From HIMB59 sp038124765 (lineage in GTDB: Bacteria; Pseudomonadota; Alphaproteobacteria; HIMB59), in assembly GCA_038124765.1 (NCBI GenBank), contig JAYPCO010000006.1, positions 1 to 44,557 of the forward strand: a DNA stretch of 44,557 nt, given 5' to 3'. The position numbers and the translations under genes are program-made. A model generated the notes under the pieces. It was given only the letters and a program-made list of their open reading frames with translations, made no database searches and had not been told where the DNA came from. Position 1 is the stretch's first letter, and every line of letters starts with the position of its first letter. Shown here piece after piece: positions 1-8,093 of the stretch.

Positions 1-42
1 CCAGGTAAAACTAGAAATTTTTTTGATATTTGGGAATAGAAG

Positions 43-486
43 TTAAATAACTTTTACTCTATCATTCACCTTAATAAACCCACTTGTTATTATCTCAGCC
101 CTAACTCCGCTTTTATTAACTAAAAGTTTTACTAATTCAGGTGTTTTTAATTTATCTTGTAAGTATTTACAAGGTTGACAAATCTCATGTATTTTTAGTT
201 TAACATCATTAATTAAAATAGTTTTATTTATGCATTTTATTAAATTTAATCCTGAAACTATAATATTTCTTCTGAAGTCCTTATAATCAATATTTTTTTT
301 GATATTATAATTAAACAAATCAATTTCCTCCTTGTCTATTAAAGTAACCTGTTCCATTGAGTGTTTAAAATTATTGTAATACCTATCATTCACAATGCCT
401 TTATTTTTTTCTAAAAAAGCTTGATTGACATATACGGTTTCTGCTTCGCTTATAGAACTAATATTTATGGCTTCTATTTTACCCAT
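43..486 (-). CDS. MOSC domain protein
   Basis: A 147-residue protein that fits a stand-alone MOSC (molybdenum cofactor sulfurase C-terminal) domain. Visible hallmarks are the RRN..VSGLNL strand around residues 72-82, the paired cysteines EICQPC at 101-106 (C103, C106) and the closing GVRAEI..SGFI..ND.V block at 127-143. MOSC proteins bind molybdenum cofactor or handle sulfur, and small stand-alone members (YiiM type) act on N-hydroxylated substrates; which applies here cannot be told. It starts at the ATG at 486 and is divergent from the small membrane protein at 511, with 24 nt between the starts. No molybdoenzyme is visible nearby. Confidence 0.75.
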   Translation of the reverse strand: MGKIEAINISSISEAETVYVNQAFLEKNKGIVNDRYYNNFKHSMEQVTLIDKEEIDLFNYNIKKNIDYKDFRRNIIVSGLNLIKCINKTILINDVKLKIHEICQPCKYLQDKLKTPELVKLLVNKSGVRAEIITSGFIKVNDRVKVI

Positions 487-510
487 TTTGTATCTATATT
501 AATTATTTAT

Positions 511-780
511 ATGGTTGATAATACAAATTTATATAATCAGAGGAATATATTAATTCGTAATTTTTTAATTTTTTCTCGCCTTGCGCCAATTATCACTAGT
601 CTTATTGGGTCAGTTTTAATTAATAAAATTTTCTTAAAAGCTACAAAAGTAATTAATTTAGACTTTATCTTAATTTTTATATCTCTTTATTTAGTTTTGT
701 ATGTTTTTATTTCTCATACTAAAAATCTTTGTGAACAATTAGCTATTGTTAACCAAAAGATTGACGAGCATAATAAATAG
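511..780 (+). CDS. Small two-helix membrane protein, unknown
   Basis: An 89-residue protein from the ATG at 511. The same frame is open further upstream, but that part lies inside the MOSC gene, so the ATG at 511 is preferred. Two hydrophobic stretches are visible, about residues 18-38 (LAPIITSLIGSVLINKIF) and 45-62 (FILIFISLYLVLYVF), followed by a short hydrophilic tail rich in N, Q, K and E. I do not recognise a family. It lies 53 nt upstream of umuD on the same strand, but the SOS box between them argues for separate control. Confidence 0.5.
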   Translation: MVDNTNLYNQRNILIRNFLIFSRLAPIITSLIGSVLINKIFLKATKVINLDFILIFISLYLVLYVFISHTKNLCEQLAIVNQKIDEHNK

Positions 781-824
781 CTATTTCTTTTTTTTATTCC
801 AATAATTACAATTATAGTTTATAA

Positions 825-839
825 GAACAAAATATGAAC
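825..839 (-). promoter_or_regulatory. LexA-binding SOS box (alphaproteobacterial type)
   Basis: The plus strand reads GAACaaaatatGAAC. Its reverse complement is GTTC-N7-GTTC, the direct-repeat SOS box described for alphaproteobacteria. It overlaps the umuD start codon at 834-836, so a bound repressor would sit across the translation start and just downstream of any promoter. All eight specified bases match and the gene next to it is a classic SOS target, so chance is unlikely. No similar box was seen in the uvrA/ssb intergenic region at 40753-40815. Confidence 0.75.
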
Positions 840-1271
840 AAAAAAGTGCTCTCTCATGTTAAATCAAATCAGAGAGACTACCCTGTCCCTTACATCCTAT
901 CTCGGATTTCAGCTGGTTTCCCATCTCCAGCTGATGATTATATAGAGAATAATCTAAGCCTATCAGAGCTTTTAATTAAAAATCATTTATCAACTTTTTT
1001 AATGAAGGCTACCGGTGACTCAATGATTGATGTGGGAATAAACGATGGTGATATTTTGATAGTAGATAGAAGTATAGAGGCTAAAAATAGAGATATTGTC
1101 ATTGCTGTTTTTGAAGGAAACTTAACGGTTAAGAGACTACTTATTAAACCGATGGGAGAAGTGATCTTAAAATCTGAAAACTCTCTATACAAAAATATCT
1201 CAATACCAGAAGGTGGGGATTTAGAAATCTGGGGCGTTGTAACAAGCACTATTCATCAATTTATCAAATAA
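834..1271 (+). CDS. umuD: UmuD-type translesion polymerase subunit (LexA-like self-cleaving)
   Basis: A 145-residue S24-family protein, close to the usual UmuD length of about 139. The RecA-stimulated cleavage site is A27-G28 (ISAGFPSPADDY). The catalytic pair is S63 in TGDSMIDVGI and K100 in LTVKRL. There is no DNA-binding domain, which separates it from LexA. After self-cleavage UmuD' would join UmuC to form polymerase V for mutagenic lesion bypass. The stop codon is directly followed by the umuC ATG at 1272, so the two form an operon. An SOS box covers its start codon. Confidence 0.93.
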   Translation: MNKKVLSHVKSNQRDYPVPYILSRISAGFPSPADDYIENNLSLSELLIKNHLSTFLMKATGDSMIDVGINDGDILIVDRSIEAKNRDIVIAVFEGNLTVKRLLIKPMGEVILKSENSLYKNISIPEGGDLEIWGVVTSTIHQFIK

Positions 1272-2393
1272 ATGGATATCATTGCTCTTGTTGACTGTAA
1301 TTCATTTTACGCCTCTTGTGAGGCAATTTTTAAGCCATATTTAAGAAAAAAACCAGTAGTCGTTTTATCTAATAATGATGGCTGTGTTATTGCACGAAGT
1401 TCTTTAGCTAAAAAAGCTGGAATCAAGATGGGAGTGCCTTTTTTTGAAATAAAGAAGCTAGTAGAGCTTAATTCTATTTATGTTTTTTCTTCAAATTATA
1501 ATTTATATGGAAATATCTCTTCTAGAGTGATGGGGATATTAAAAGATTATGCTGATCGATTGGAAATATACTCTGTCGATGAAGCCTTCTTAATTTTCAA
1601 TAAACATTCCCAAAGAAATTTTGTTGATAGGGCTCAGGAGATTAAAAAAACTATTAAAAAGTGGTTAGATGTGCCTGTGAGCATAGGAATAGCAAAAAAT
1701 AAAACACTATCTAAAGTTGCTAATTATTTAGCAAAAAAAGATGAAATCGGATCCCAGGTAGTTGAATTAGTTGAACGTAGNNNNNNNNNNNNNNNNNNNN
1801 NNNNNNNNNNNNNNNNNNNNNNNNNNNNNNNNNNNNNNNNNNNNNNNNNNNNNNNNNNNNNNNNNNNNNNNNNNNNNNNNAATTATGTTGAATTATTTGA
1901 AGATTTAGAAAAAAGAATTATTTCCTATGCAACAAGGGCCTCGGAGAAAATTAGAAATGATAACTTACAGTCTAAAAGAATTAGTGTTTTTATTCGTTCA
2001 AATAAATTTAATAAAAACAATCACCAGTATTATGGTTCTGAGACATTAGATTTTGTTACTCCTACCAATGATTTATTTGAAATTGTTAGAAAAGCTATTG
2101 CTGTTTTAAAATTGATTTACCGACCAGGCATTAAATATAAAAAAGCAGGTGTTCTTTTATCTGATTTAACACCTCAAGGAATTTATACCAGAGATTTATT
2201 TGTTCAAAAATCAGAGGAAAGCCTACTTAAAAATATCAAAGTAAATAGAGTGTTTGATGTTTTGAATCAAAGGTATGGTAGCGGGACTATCTGTCTAGCA
2301 AAAGAAAACTATGAAAAATTTTACCTTACTAGAAGAAAAAATCTCAGCCCCGCCTACACATCAAATTTTAACGACCTGCCGGTTGTGGGTTAA
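1272..2393 (+). CDS. umuC: UmuC, catalytic subunit of DNA polymerase V (interrupted by assembly gap)
   Basis: A Y-family polymerase. Residues 8-17 (DCNSFYASCE) carry the first catalytic aspartate, SNNDGCVIARS follows, and YSVDEAF carries D103 and E104. After the gap the little-finger domain reads ISYATRASEKI..RISVFIR and ends in YKKAGVLLSDL. A TRDLF segment resembles a beta-clamp-binding motif. As shown it has 373 codons, 34 of them unknown; compared with E. coli UmuC (422 aa) about 50 more residues should lie in the gap, so the true gap is nearer 250 nt. The frame is open on both sides. Its stop overlaps the convergent gene's stop by 4 nt. Confidence 0.92.
   Translation: MDIIALVDCNSFYASCEAIFKPYLRKKPVVVLSNNDGCVIARSSLAKKAGIKMGVPFFEIKKLVELNSIYVFSSNYNLYGNISSRVMGILKDYADRLEIYSVDEAFLIFNKHSQRNFVDRAQEIKKTIKKWLDVPVSIGIAKNKTLSKVANYLAKKDEIGSQVVELVERXXXXXXXXXXXXXXXXXXXXXXXXXXXXXXXXXXNYVELFEDLEKRIISYATRASEKIRNDNLQSKRISVFIRSNKFNKNNHQYYGSETLDFVTPTNDLFEIVRKAIAVLKLIYRPGIKYKKAGVLLSDLTPQGIYTRDLFVQKSEESLLKNIKVNRVFDVLNQRYGSGTICLAKENYEKFYLTRRKNLSPAYTSNFNDLPVVG
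1781..1880. other. Assembly gap of 100 N in umuC
   Basis: Exactly 100 N. Comparison with full-length UmuC suggests about 250 missing nucleotides covering the end of the palm and thumb and the start of the little-finger domain. Confidence 0.95.
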
Positions 2394-3751
2394 TTCACTG
2401 CTGGAATAGCAGCCATAGACTCTTCAAAAGCTTTTTCATCAAAAGAGTCATCAGCTAAGTTTCCAGAGAAGTAATCCATGTAAGCCTGCATATCAAAGTG
2501 CCCATGTCCACATAGGTTAAACAGTATTGCTTTAGAACTACCTTCTGCTTTACACTTAAGAGCCTCATCGATAGCCCCTTTAATAGCGTGCGTTGCCTCA
2601 GGAGCTGGCATAATACCTTCAGTTCTAGCGAATTTAATTCCTGCTTCTAGACACTCTTTTTGATTATAAGCTCTTGGTTCCACATGGCCATGATGCACAA
2701 GATGACTAAGTATAGGAGCCATGCCGTGATATCGCAATCCACCTACATGTGTAGGAGAGGGCATAAAATCAGATCCTAAGGTATGCATTTTCATAAGCGG
2801 AGTTGATTTAAGCGTATCTCCAAAGTCATAAGAATATTTACCTTTTGTTAAAGATGGACAAGAAGAAGGTTCGATGGCAATAGCGTGAACATCTTGCTCT
2901 CCTCTAAATTTTCTTCCAAGAAAGGGGTTACATAATCCTGAAAAATTACTTCCACCACCTGTACAACCAATTACGATATCTGGATAATCACCTGCCATAT
3001 CCATCTGTAATAAAGCTTCTTGACCAATTATAGATTGATGCATCAACACGTGGTTTAATACACTACCAAGTGCATATTTAGTATCATCATTTGTAGCGGC
3101 TACTTCGACTGCCTCTGATATAGCAATACCCAATGAACCAGAATTATTAGGATCTTTTTCAAGAATAGCTTTTCCAGAATTTGTCATGGTTGAAGGGCTG
3201 GCAACAACTTTACCGCCATAACCTTCGATGATAGCCTTTCTATAAGGTTTCTGATTAAAACTAACTTTGACCATAAAAACTTGTATCTCAATCCCAAAAA
3301 CTGCACCCGCATAAGATAACGCCGTACCCCATTGGCCAGCTCCCGTTTCAGTTGCAATTTTTTTAACACCAGCCTCTTTATTGTAGAAAGCTTGAGCTAA
3401 AGCAGTATTGGGTTTGTGACTTCCAGAAGGGCTAGCACCTTCGTATTTGTAATAAATTCTTGCAGGGGTATCTAAGGCTTTTTCTAAAGCTCTAGCTCTA
3501 ACTAATGGGGTAGATCTCCAACGACTATAGGCCTCCAAAACAGGCTTAGGGATGTCAATATACCTTTCCTGTGAGACTTCCTGTAAGATTAAATCCATTG
3601 GGAATAATGGAGCTAAATCATCAGGTCCGATTGGTTGTTTTGTTCCTGGATGTAAAGGGGGACTCATCGGTTCCTTTAAATCCGCTACCAGATTGTACCA
3701 TTGTTTCGGCACATCACTGTCTTTAATAAAAAATTTACTTTCCTCGCTCAT
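2390..3751 (-). CDS. TrpB2-type tryptophan synthase beta-like PLP enzyme
   Basis: A 453-residue fold-type II PLP enzyme of the TrpB2 class, which is longer than TrpB1 (about 400 aa) because of an N-terminal extension. Diagnostic points are the PLP lysine K113 in SGSHKPNTA, the ETGAGQWG loop, the phosphate-binding GCTGGGSNFSG and the C-terminal NLCGHGHFDMQAY. TrpB2 enzymes condense indole with serine, often without TrpA, but some may act on other substrates. No trpA or other trp gene is in the window. Upstream (3752-3789) is a short spacer to the EamA gene on the same strand. The 3' end overlaps umuC by 4 nt. Confidence 0.9.
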   Translation of the reverse strand: MSEESKFFIKDSDVPKQWYNLVADLKEPMSPPLHPGTKQPIGPDDLAPLFPMDLILQEVSQERYIDIPKPVLEAYSRWRSTPLVRARALEKALDTPARIYYKYEGASPSGSHKPNTALAQAFYNKEAGVKKIATETGAGQWGTALSYAGAVFGIEIQVFMVKVSFNQKPYRKAIIEGYGGKVVASPSTMTNSGKAILEKDPNNSGSLGIAISEAVEVAATNDDTKYALGSVLNHVLMHQSIIGQEALLQMDMAGDYPDIVIGCTGGGSNFSGLCNPFLGRKFRGEQDVHAIAIEPSSCPSLTKGKYSYDFGDTLKSTPLMKMHTLGSDFMPSPTHVGGLRYHGMAPILSHLVHHGHVEPRAYNQKECLEAGIKFARTEGIMPAPEATHAIKGAIDEALKCKAEGSSKAILFNLCGHGHFDMQAYMDYFSGNLADDSFDEKAFEESMAAIPAVN

Positions 3752-3789
3752 GCTAGAAATTTAATCTATTTTGTTTTGAGATTAAAGAT

Positions 3790-4701
3790 TTAATCTTTGT
3801 AATAACGAGTATCGGCGGCCTCTTGATTAAATAGAGGTATCAATTGAGCAATTAAAACACCCATAAGTATCAAAAAACAACCCACTATTTGTAACTGTGT
3901 TAATACTTGACTAAGAATAATCCAGGCAGCGAGCGAACCAAATACACCTTCAAGTGAAAATGTGATAGCGGCAGTAGAGGGTTTGACATATCTTTGACCA
4001 ATAATTTGTAAAGTATAAGCAATAGCAACTGACATAACCCCAACATACAATAACTCAAATATTTCTTTATAAATTCCTTCAACAGTTGGATTTTCAAATA
4101 TGAATATTAGTGGAAGGCTTATAATAAAACATAAAAAAAATTGGCTAGTGGCTAAGGTAAACGGTGCATCAACAATTTCAAAATATTCATCTATCAAAAT
4201 ACAATGTAAGGCAAAAAAAATTGCACATATAACAACTAATATATCTGCGAATTGTGCTTCAAAATTATTTTGGATAGTTAGAAAATAAGAGCCTGCTAAA
4301 CAAATTGATACTGAAAGCCATATGCTCCAATGAATTTTTCTTTTTAAAAAAAATCGAGAAATAATAGGAACAAAAGGTACGTAGAGAATAGTTAAAAAAG
4401 CTGCATTTCCTATTTTAGTATACTGAAGAGCGTATTGTTGAAGATAGGATCCTAAAAGAAGGCAAACCCCAGTTAAAAATATAATAATTAATAATTTATT
4501 TTTATTTTTGATATTTTTAAATTTTGAAACTTCTCTTAATGCCAGTGGTGCTACTAATATTGAACCTATAATAAATCTAATATTGGTAAAAGTTAAAGGA
4601 CCCACATACTCCATGCCAGTCGTTTGTGCAACAAAGGCCGTCCCCCAGATGAATGCGGCGAGAACTAGACAAAGGGTCGATAAAAATTGTTTGGAGGACA
4701 T
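3790..4701 (-). CDS. EamA/DMT superfamily transporter
   Basis: A 303-residue integral membrane protein with about ten hydrophobic helices arranged as two EamA repeats. The N-terminus, CLVLAAFIWGTAFVAQ, is the characteristic AA..WG..F of drug/metabolite transporters. The second repeat includes AYTLQIIGQRYVKPSTAA and SLEGVFGSLAAW. The substrate cannot be read from sequence; relatives export amino acids or metabolites. The ATG at 4701 lies 8 nt after the 3' CCA of tRNA-Asn on the same strand. The only GGAG near the start is inside the tRNA acceptor end, 11 nt from the ATG, so co-transcription or leaderless translation is likely. Confidence 0.88.
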   Translation of the reverse strand: MSSKQFLSTLCLVLAAFIWGTAFVAQTTGMEYVGPLTFTNIRFIIGSILVAPLALREVSKFKNIKNKNKLLIIIFLTGVCLLLGSYLQQYALQYTKIGNAAFLTILYVPFVPIISRFFLKRKIHWSIWLSVSICLAGSYFLTIQNNFEAQFADILVVICAIFFALHCILIDEYFEIVDAPFTLATSQFFLCFIISLPLIFIFENPTVEGIYKEIFELLYVGVMSVAIAYTLQIIGQRYVKPSTAAITFSLEGVFGSLAAWIILSQVLTQLQIVGCFLILMGVLIAQLIPLFNQEAADTRYYKD

Positions 4702-4709
4702 TAAAAAAA

Positions 4710-4784
4710 TGGCTCCGCAGGTAGGATTCGAACCTACGACCTGTCGGTTAACAGCCGAATGCTCTACCGCTGAGCTACTGCGGA
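4710..4784 (-). tRNA. tRNA-Asn (GTT)
   Basis: On the minus strand the gene begins TCCGCAGTAGCTCAGCGG and ends CTGCGGAGCCA. The acceptor stem TCCGCAG/CTGCGGA pairs perfectly and CCA is encoded. The anticodon arm is TCGG-CTGTTAA-CCGA, giving anticodon GTT, and the T arm contains GGTTCGAATCC. It is followed by seven T and then the EamA start codon. Confidence 0.97.
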
Positions 4785-4904
4785 ACGTGTCAACAAACTA
4801 CAATAATTTTTTATATTTTCAATTATCATTTTGTTTAATTTATATTCAAAAATATATACTAATTCAGTTCATTGAGCTTTATTATCAAGAATTATTAAAA
4901 CAGC

Positions 4905-5162
4905 ATGAAAAAAATTATTTCACCTTGTATTTCGGTTTGTAAAACAGACCCATCGACTGGATTTTGCTATGGATGTGCAAGAACTAATGAAGAAAAGACC
5001 ATATGGAAGGATGAAAATTGTGAAAATAATTGGAAAGAAGGCAATTTAAAAGAAATTAAAAGTAGAATGTCAGGTTGGCAGTTATCATCATTTGAAAAAT
5101 CATATGATTTTAAAGAAAAGAATGGCGTATCTCTAATTAAACATCTTTTGCAACCCAAATGA
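4905..5162 (+). CDS. DUF1289 family protein
   Basis: An 85-residue protein with the four-cysteine DUF1289 signature in its first third: C8, C12, C21 and C24 within SPCISVCKTD...GFCYGCARTNEE, followed by the conserved W of the helix. The spacing suggests metal or Fe-S binding, but the function is unknown. Its stop overlaps the next start in an ATGA (5159-5162), so it opens a translationally coupled run of five genes ending at 8596. The 120 nt upstream are AT-rich and hold the divergent tRNA-Asn promoter region. Confidence 0.85.
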   Translation: MKKIISPCISVCKTDPSTGFCYGCARTNEEKTIWKDENCENNWKEGNLKEIKSRMSGWQLSSFEKSYDFKEKNGVSLIKHLLQPK

Positions 5163-5584
5163 AATATATTAAAGGGTCTTGTCTTTGTAAAAATATTTCA
5201 TTTAAAATTTTAAATGAATGCAGATATTCAGTTTTATGCCATTGCACAATGTGTCAAAAGTCAAATGCTGAATTCAGTAATTATACCAAAGTTAAAAAAG
5301 AAAATTTAAAATTTATTTCAAAAAAAAAATTGAAGTGGTTTCAATCATCTAAAAATTTTAAAAGGGGATTTTGTTTAGAATGCGGTAGTTCTTTATTTTT
5401 TCAGTCTACTCAATCTGATGACTATACTGCTATATCGACAGGATCACTTGACAAAAATATCCCATCAAAAGGTCATATTTATTACAAGGATAAGAAATCT
5501 AAATTGACTTTCTCAAATCATTTAAAAAAATTCAAATCATCTGCTAACGGTTTTTTTGACAAGTTTATTTATAAGATAAAGTGA
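5159..5584 (+). CDS. GFA/CENP-V family zinc protein
   Basis: A 141-residue protein of the glutathione-dependent formaldehyde-activating (GFA, CENP-V) fold. The zinc ligands are visible as C8/C10 (GSCLCKNISF), C27/C29/C32 (CHCTMC) and C72/C75 (CLECGSSLF). Some family members speed the formaldehyde-glutathione adduct reaction, but most small homologues are uncharacterised. Both ends overlap neighbours by 4 nt (ATGA upstream, GTGA downstream). Confidence 0.85.
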   Translation: MKYIKGSCLCKNISFKILNECRYSVLCHCTMCQKSNAEFSNYTKVKKENLKFISKKKLKWFQSSKNFKRGFCLECGSSLFFQSTQSDDYTAISTGSLDKNIPSKGHIYYKDKKSKLTFSNHLKKFKSSANGFFDKFIYKIK

Positions 5585-6393
5585 ATATTTCATTAATTAT
5601 TAAAATTATAATTATCCTTTGTCTTTTATATATTGGTGTAGTTGCCTTTGTTTATCTAAAGCAAAGATCTTTATTATATCTACCAGGTGTTGATAATTAT
5701 GAAGATGAACGTTTAATTATAAATACAAATCAAGTTTTTATTCAAAACAAAGATGGAGATGATCTTAGATCTATTTTTTTTAAACATCCTAATTCAATAA
5801 AGACAACCTTACTTATGTTCCATGGAAATGCAGGGCCAATTGAAAATCGTTTTTATAAAGTCAATAAACTCTCTAAATATGAACAAAATATTCTTTTGAT
5901 CTCTTGGAGAGGTTACAGCGGAAATTCAGGCAAACCTACCGAACAGGGTTTATACTCGGATGCAGAAGCAGCCATTCAGTGGCTAAAAAATCAAAATATT
6001 TTACCAAAAGATATAATTATATATGGGGAGTCACTGGGAACAGCCGTTGCATTAGAAATGGCAAGTAAATATCAATTTAAAGGCATTATATTGGAAGCGC
6101 CATTTACATCCATGATTGATGCTGCAAAGCATCATTATCCGTATTTACCGGTATCCTGGATGCTTAAAGATAAGTTTTTAAGTAGTTTTAAGATTAAACA
6201 AAACTTTTCAGCTATTTTTATCATGCATGCAAAAGGCGATGAGGTTGTTCCATTTTGGATGGGCGAGAAGATGTATGAAATGGCTAATGAACCAAAAATG
6301 AAATTATTCATTGATGAGAATAAACACCTAGTTACTTATGATGAAAATTTGATGAATAATATGGATAATTTTTATAATCTACTAAAGCGATGA
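5581..6393 (+). CDS. Membrane-anchored alpha/beta hydrolase (BEM46/ABHD13-like)
   Basis: A 270-residue serine hydrolase starting at GTG 5581. Residues 4-25 form one N-terminal membrane anchor. The oxyanion HG (81-82), nucleophile S151 in YGESLGTA, acid D220 (AKGDEVVPF) and H249 (ENKHLVTY) form a complete triad. The layout matches the BEM46/ABHD13 family of membrane-bound hydrolases, whose substrate is generally unknown. It is followed by an acyl-CoA ligase with a 4-nt overlap, so an acyl ester or thioester substrate is possible but unproven. Confidence 0.87.
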   Translation: MNISLIIKIIIILCLLYIGVVAFVYLKQRSLLYLPGVDNYEDERLIINTNQVFIQNKDGDDLRSIFFKHPNSIKTTLLMFHGNAGPIENRFYKVNKLSKYEQNILLISWRGYSGNSGKPTEQGLYSDAEAAIQWLKNQNILPKDIIIYGESLGTAVALEMASKYQFKGIILEAPFTSMIDAAKHHYPYLPVSWMLKDKFLSSFKIKQNFSAIFIMHAKGDEVVPFWMGEKMYEMANEPKMKLFIDENKHLVTYDENLMNNMDNFYNLLKR

Positions 6394-8093
6394 ATAAATT
6401 TTCAAATCTACCAGAACTTTTTTTTTCTAAAGCCGAAAAAAATTTAGACAAAATTCATTTACTATCTCTAGATCCAAATAGTAATAACATTAAAAAATTA
6501 AAGTGGTTTGAAACTAAAAATTTAGTTTTAAAAATTCAAAATTTTTTAACAGGTCAAGATTTAGAAGATTGGGATAGGGTAATGCTAGTATCTGAAAATA
6601 GGCCTGAGTGGATGGCCGCAGATATTGCAATTATGTCTAGTAAATTAATATCTGTACCTAATTATATAACTTACACATCAAGAGATTTCGAACATATTTT
6701 GGCTGATGCTAGGCCTAAGGGTTTAATTGTTTCAAATAAATCACTTTTTCAAACTGTTAATACAGCCTGTAAGAAAATTAACTATGAATTAAAATTTATT
6801 ATCTGCATTGATGAATTTGAAATTGATAGTGTTCCTAATATATTTTTTCTCAATCAACTTCCTAAGAACAACTCCAATAATCCTACTTTAATTAATCAAA
6901 TAAAACGAACTGACCCATCATGTATTATTTATACATCTGGAACGCAGGGCCTGCCAAAAGGAGTGGTATTAAGTCATGGAGGGATTCTGAGTAATTGTGA
7001 AGGTGCCTACCAACTACTTGAATCCTTAAAAAGACCTGATTTAACTTTTTTAACATGGTTACCGCTATCACATTCTTATGAACATGCAGTTCAATTTGTG
7101 CAGATTATGATGGAATCAATAGTATTTTATAACAAAAGTATCGAAACTTTACTGCCTACAATCAAAATAGCTAGTCCACATATAATGACAGCCGTTCCAA
7201 GATTTTATAATAACCTTCATGCAAAAATGCAGATTAATTTAAAAAATCAATCTTCCTTTAAACAAAAGCTATTTAAGAAAACTATCTCACTAGGTAAAAA
7301 GAAATTAAATAATGAAAATTTCAATTTTATAGAGAGCATTGTTAATTTTATTTTAGACAAACTTGTTCGTAAAAAGGTAAAGACACAATTTGGTGGGAGG
7401 CTAGAAGCTTTTGTATCTGGAGGCGGGCCCTTAGATCAACAAGTTGGAGAGACTTTGAACGCTCTTGGATTAAAAACTCTTCAAGGTTATGGGCTAACCG
7501 AAACATCTCCTGTAGTTAGCTGCAACCCCCTTCATCGAATTAAAGTTGACACAGTTGGTCCAATTTTTCCCGGCGTTGAAGTTAAATTAGCAGATGATGG
7601 TGAAATTTTAGTTCGCGGTGAAAATTTAATGATTGGTTATTGGAACAATGATGATGCTACCAATGAAACCATAAAAGATAATTGGCTTTATACAGGTGAT
7701 ATTGGAGAATTTGATCAAGATGGCTATTTAAAAATAACTGATCGTAAGAAAGATATCATTGTCTCACTGGGTGGAGATAACATTGCTCCATCTAAAATTG
7801 AAAATTTACTTACTTTATCTGCAGAAATTGAACAGGTTTGTGTTTTTGGAGAACAAAAAAACTATATCGCAGCGCTTATTGTTATTAATAAGGATATTAA
7901 TGCATCGAAAGAGACCATTCAAAAAATTATTGATCAAATCAATCTTGAATTAACACAACCAGAAAAAATTAAGAAATTTTCAATCATTGATGAACCATTT
8001 ACCATTGAAAACAATCTTATGACGCCAACGATGAAGGTTAGAAGACACGAAGTTCAAAAAAAATACTCTAATATAATAAATCAGTTATTTTAA
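6390..8093 (+). CDS. AMP-forming long-chain acyl-CoA synthetase (FadD/FAA-like)
   Basis: A 567-residue ANL-superfamily adenylating enzyme. The P-loop YTSGTQGLPKGV starts at residue 181. Later come GYGLTETSPV, the YTGDIGEFDQDGYLKITDRKKD hinge and catalytic loop in the last third, and a C-terminal lysine region PTMKVRR. Together with length this fits acyl-CoA ligases acting on medium- to long-chain fatty acids; chain length is inferred from family resemblance only. The start overlaps the hydrolase stop (ATGA at 6390) and the stop overlaps the exonuclease start by one base (TAATG). Confidence 0.87.
   Translation: MNKFSNLPELFFSKAEKNLDKIHLLSLDPNSNNIKKLKWFETKNLVLKIQNFLTGQDLEDWDRVMLVSENRPEWMAADIAIMSSKLISVPNYITYTSRDFEHILADARPKGLIVSNKSLFQTVNTACKKINYELKFIICIDEFEIDSVPNIFFLNQLPKNNSNNPTLINQIKRTDPSCIIYTSGTQGLPKGVVLSHGGILSNCEGAYQLLESLKRPDLTFLTWLPLSHSYEHAVQFVQIMMESIVFYNKSIETLLPTIKIASPHIMTAVPRFYNNLHAKMQINLKNQSSFKQKLFKKTISLGKKKLNNENFNFIESIVNFILDKLVRKKVKTQFGGRLEAFVSGGGPLDQQVGETLNALGLKTLQGYGLTETSPVVSCNPLHRIKVDTVGPIFPGVEVKLADDGEILVRGENLMIGYWNNDDATNETIKDNWLYTGDIGEFDQDGYLKITDRKKDIIVSLGGDNIAPSKIENLLTLSAEIEQVCVFGEQKNYIAALIVINKDINASKETIQKIIDQINLELTQPEKIKKFSIIDEPFTIENNLMTPTMKVRRHEVQKKYSNIINQLF

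Noticed and set aside
983..1249. Minus-strand ORF of 88 codons
   Set aside because: Antisense to umuD, which has complete catalytic residues.
3552..3764. Plus-strand ORF of 70 codons
   Set aside because: Antisense to the N-terminus of the TrpB2 gene, with no ribosome site or domain.
4508..4942. Plus-strand ORF including PQVGFEPTTCRLTAECSTAELL
   Set aside because: This is the antisense translation of tRNA-Asn, a well-known false protein signature; the rest lies antisense to the transporter.
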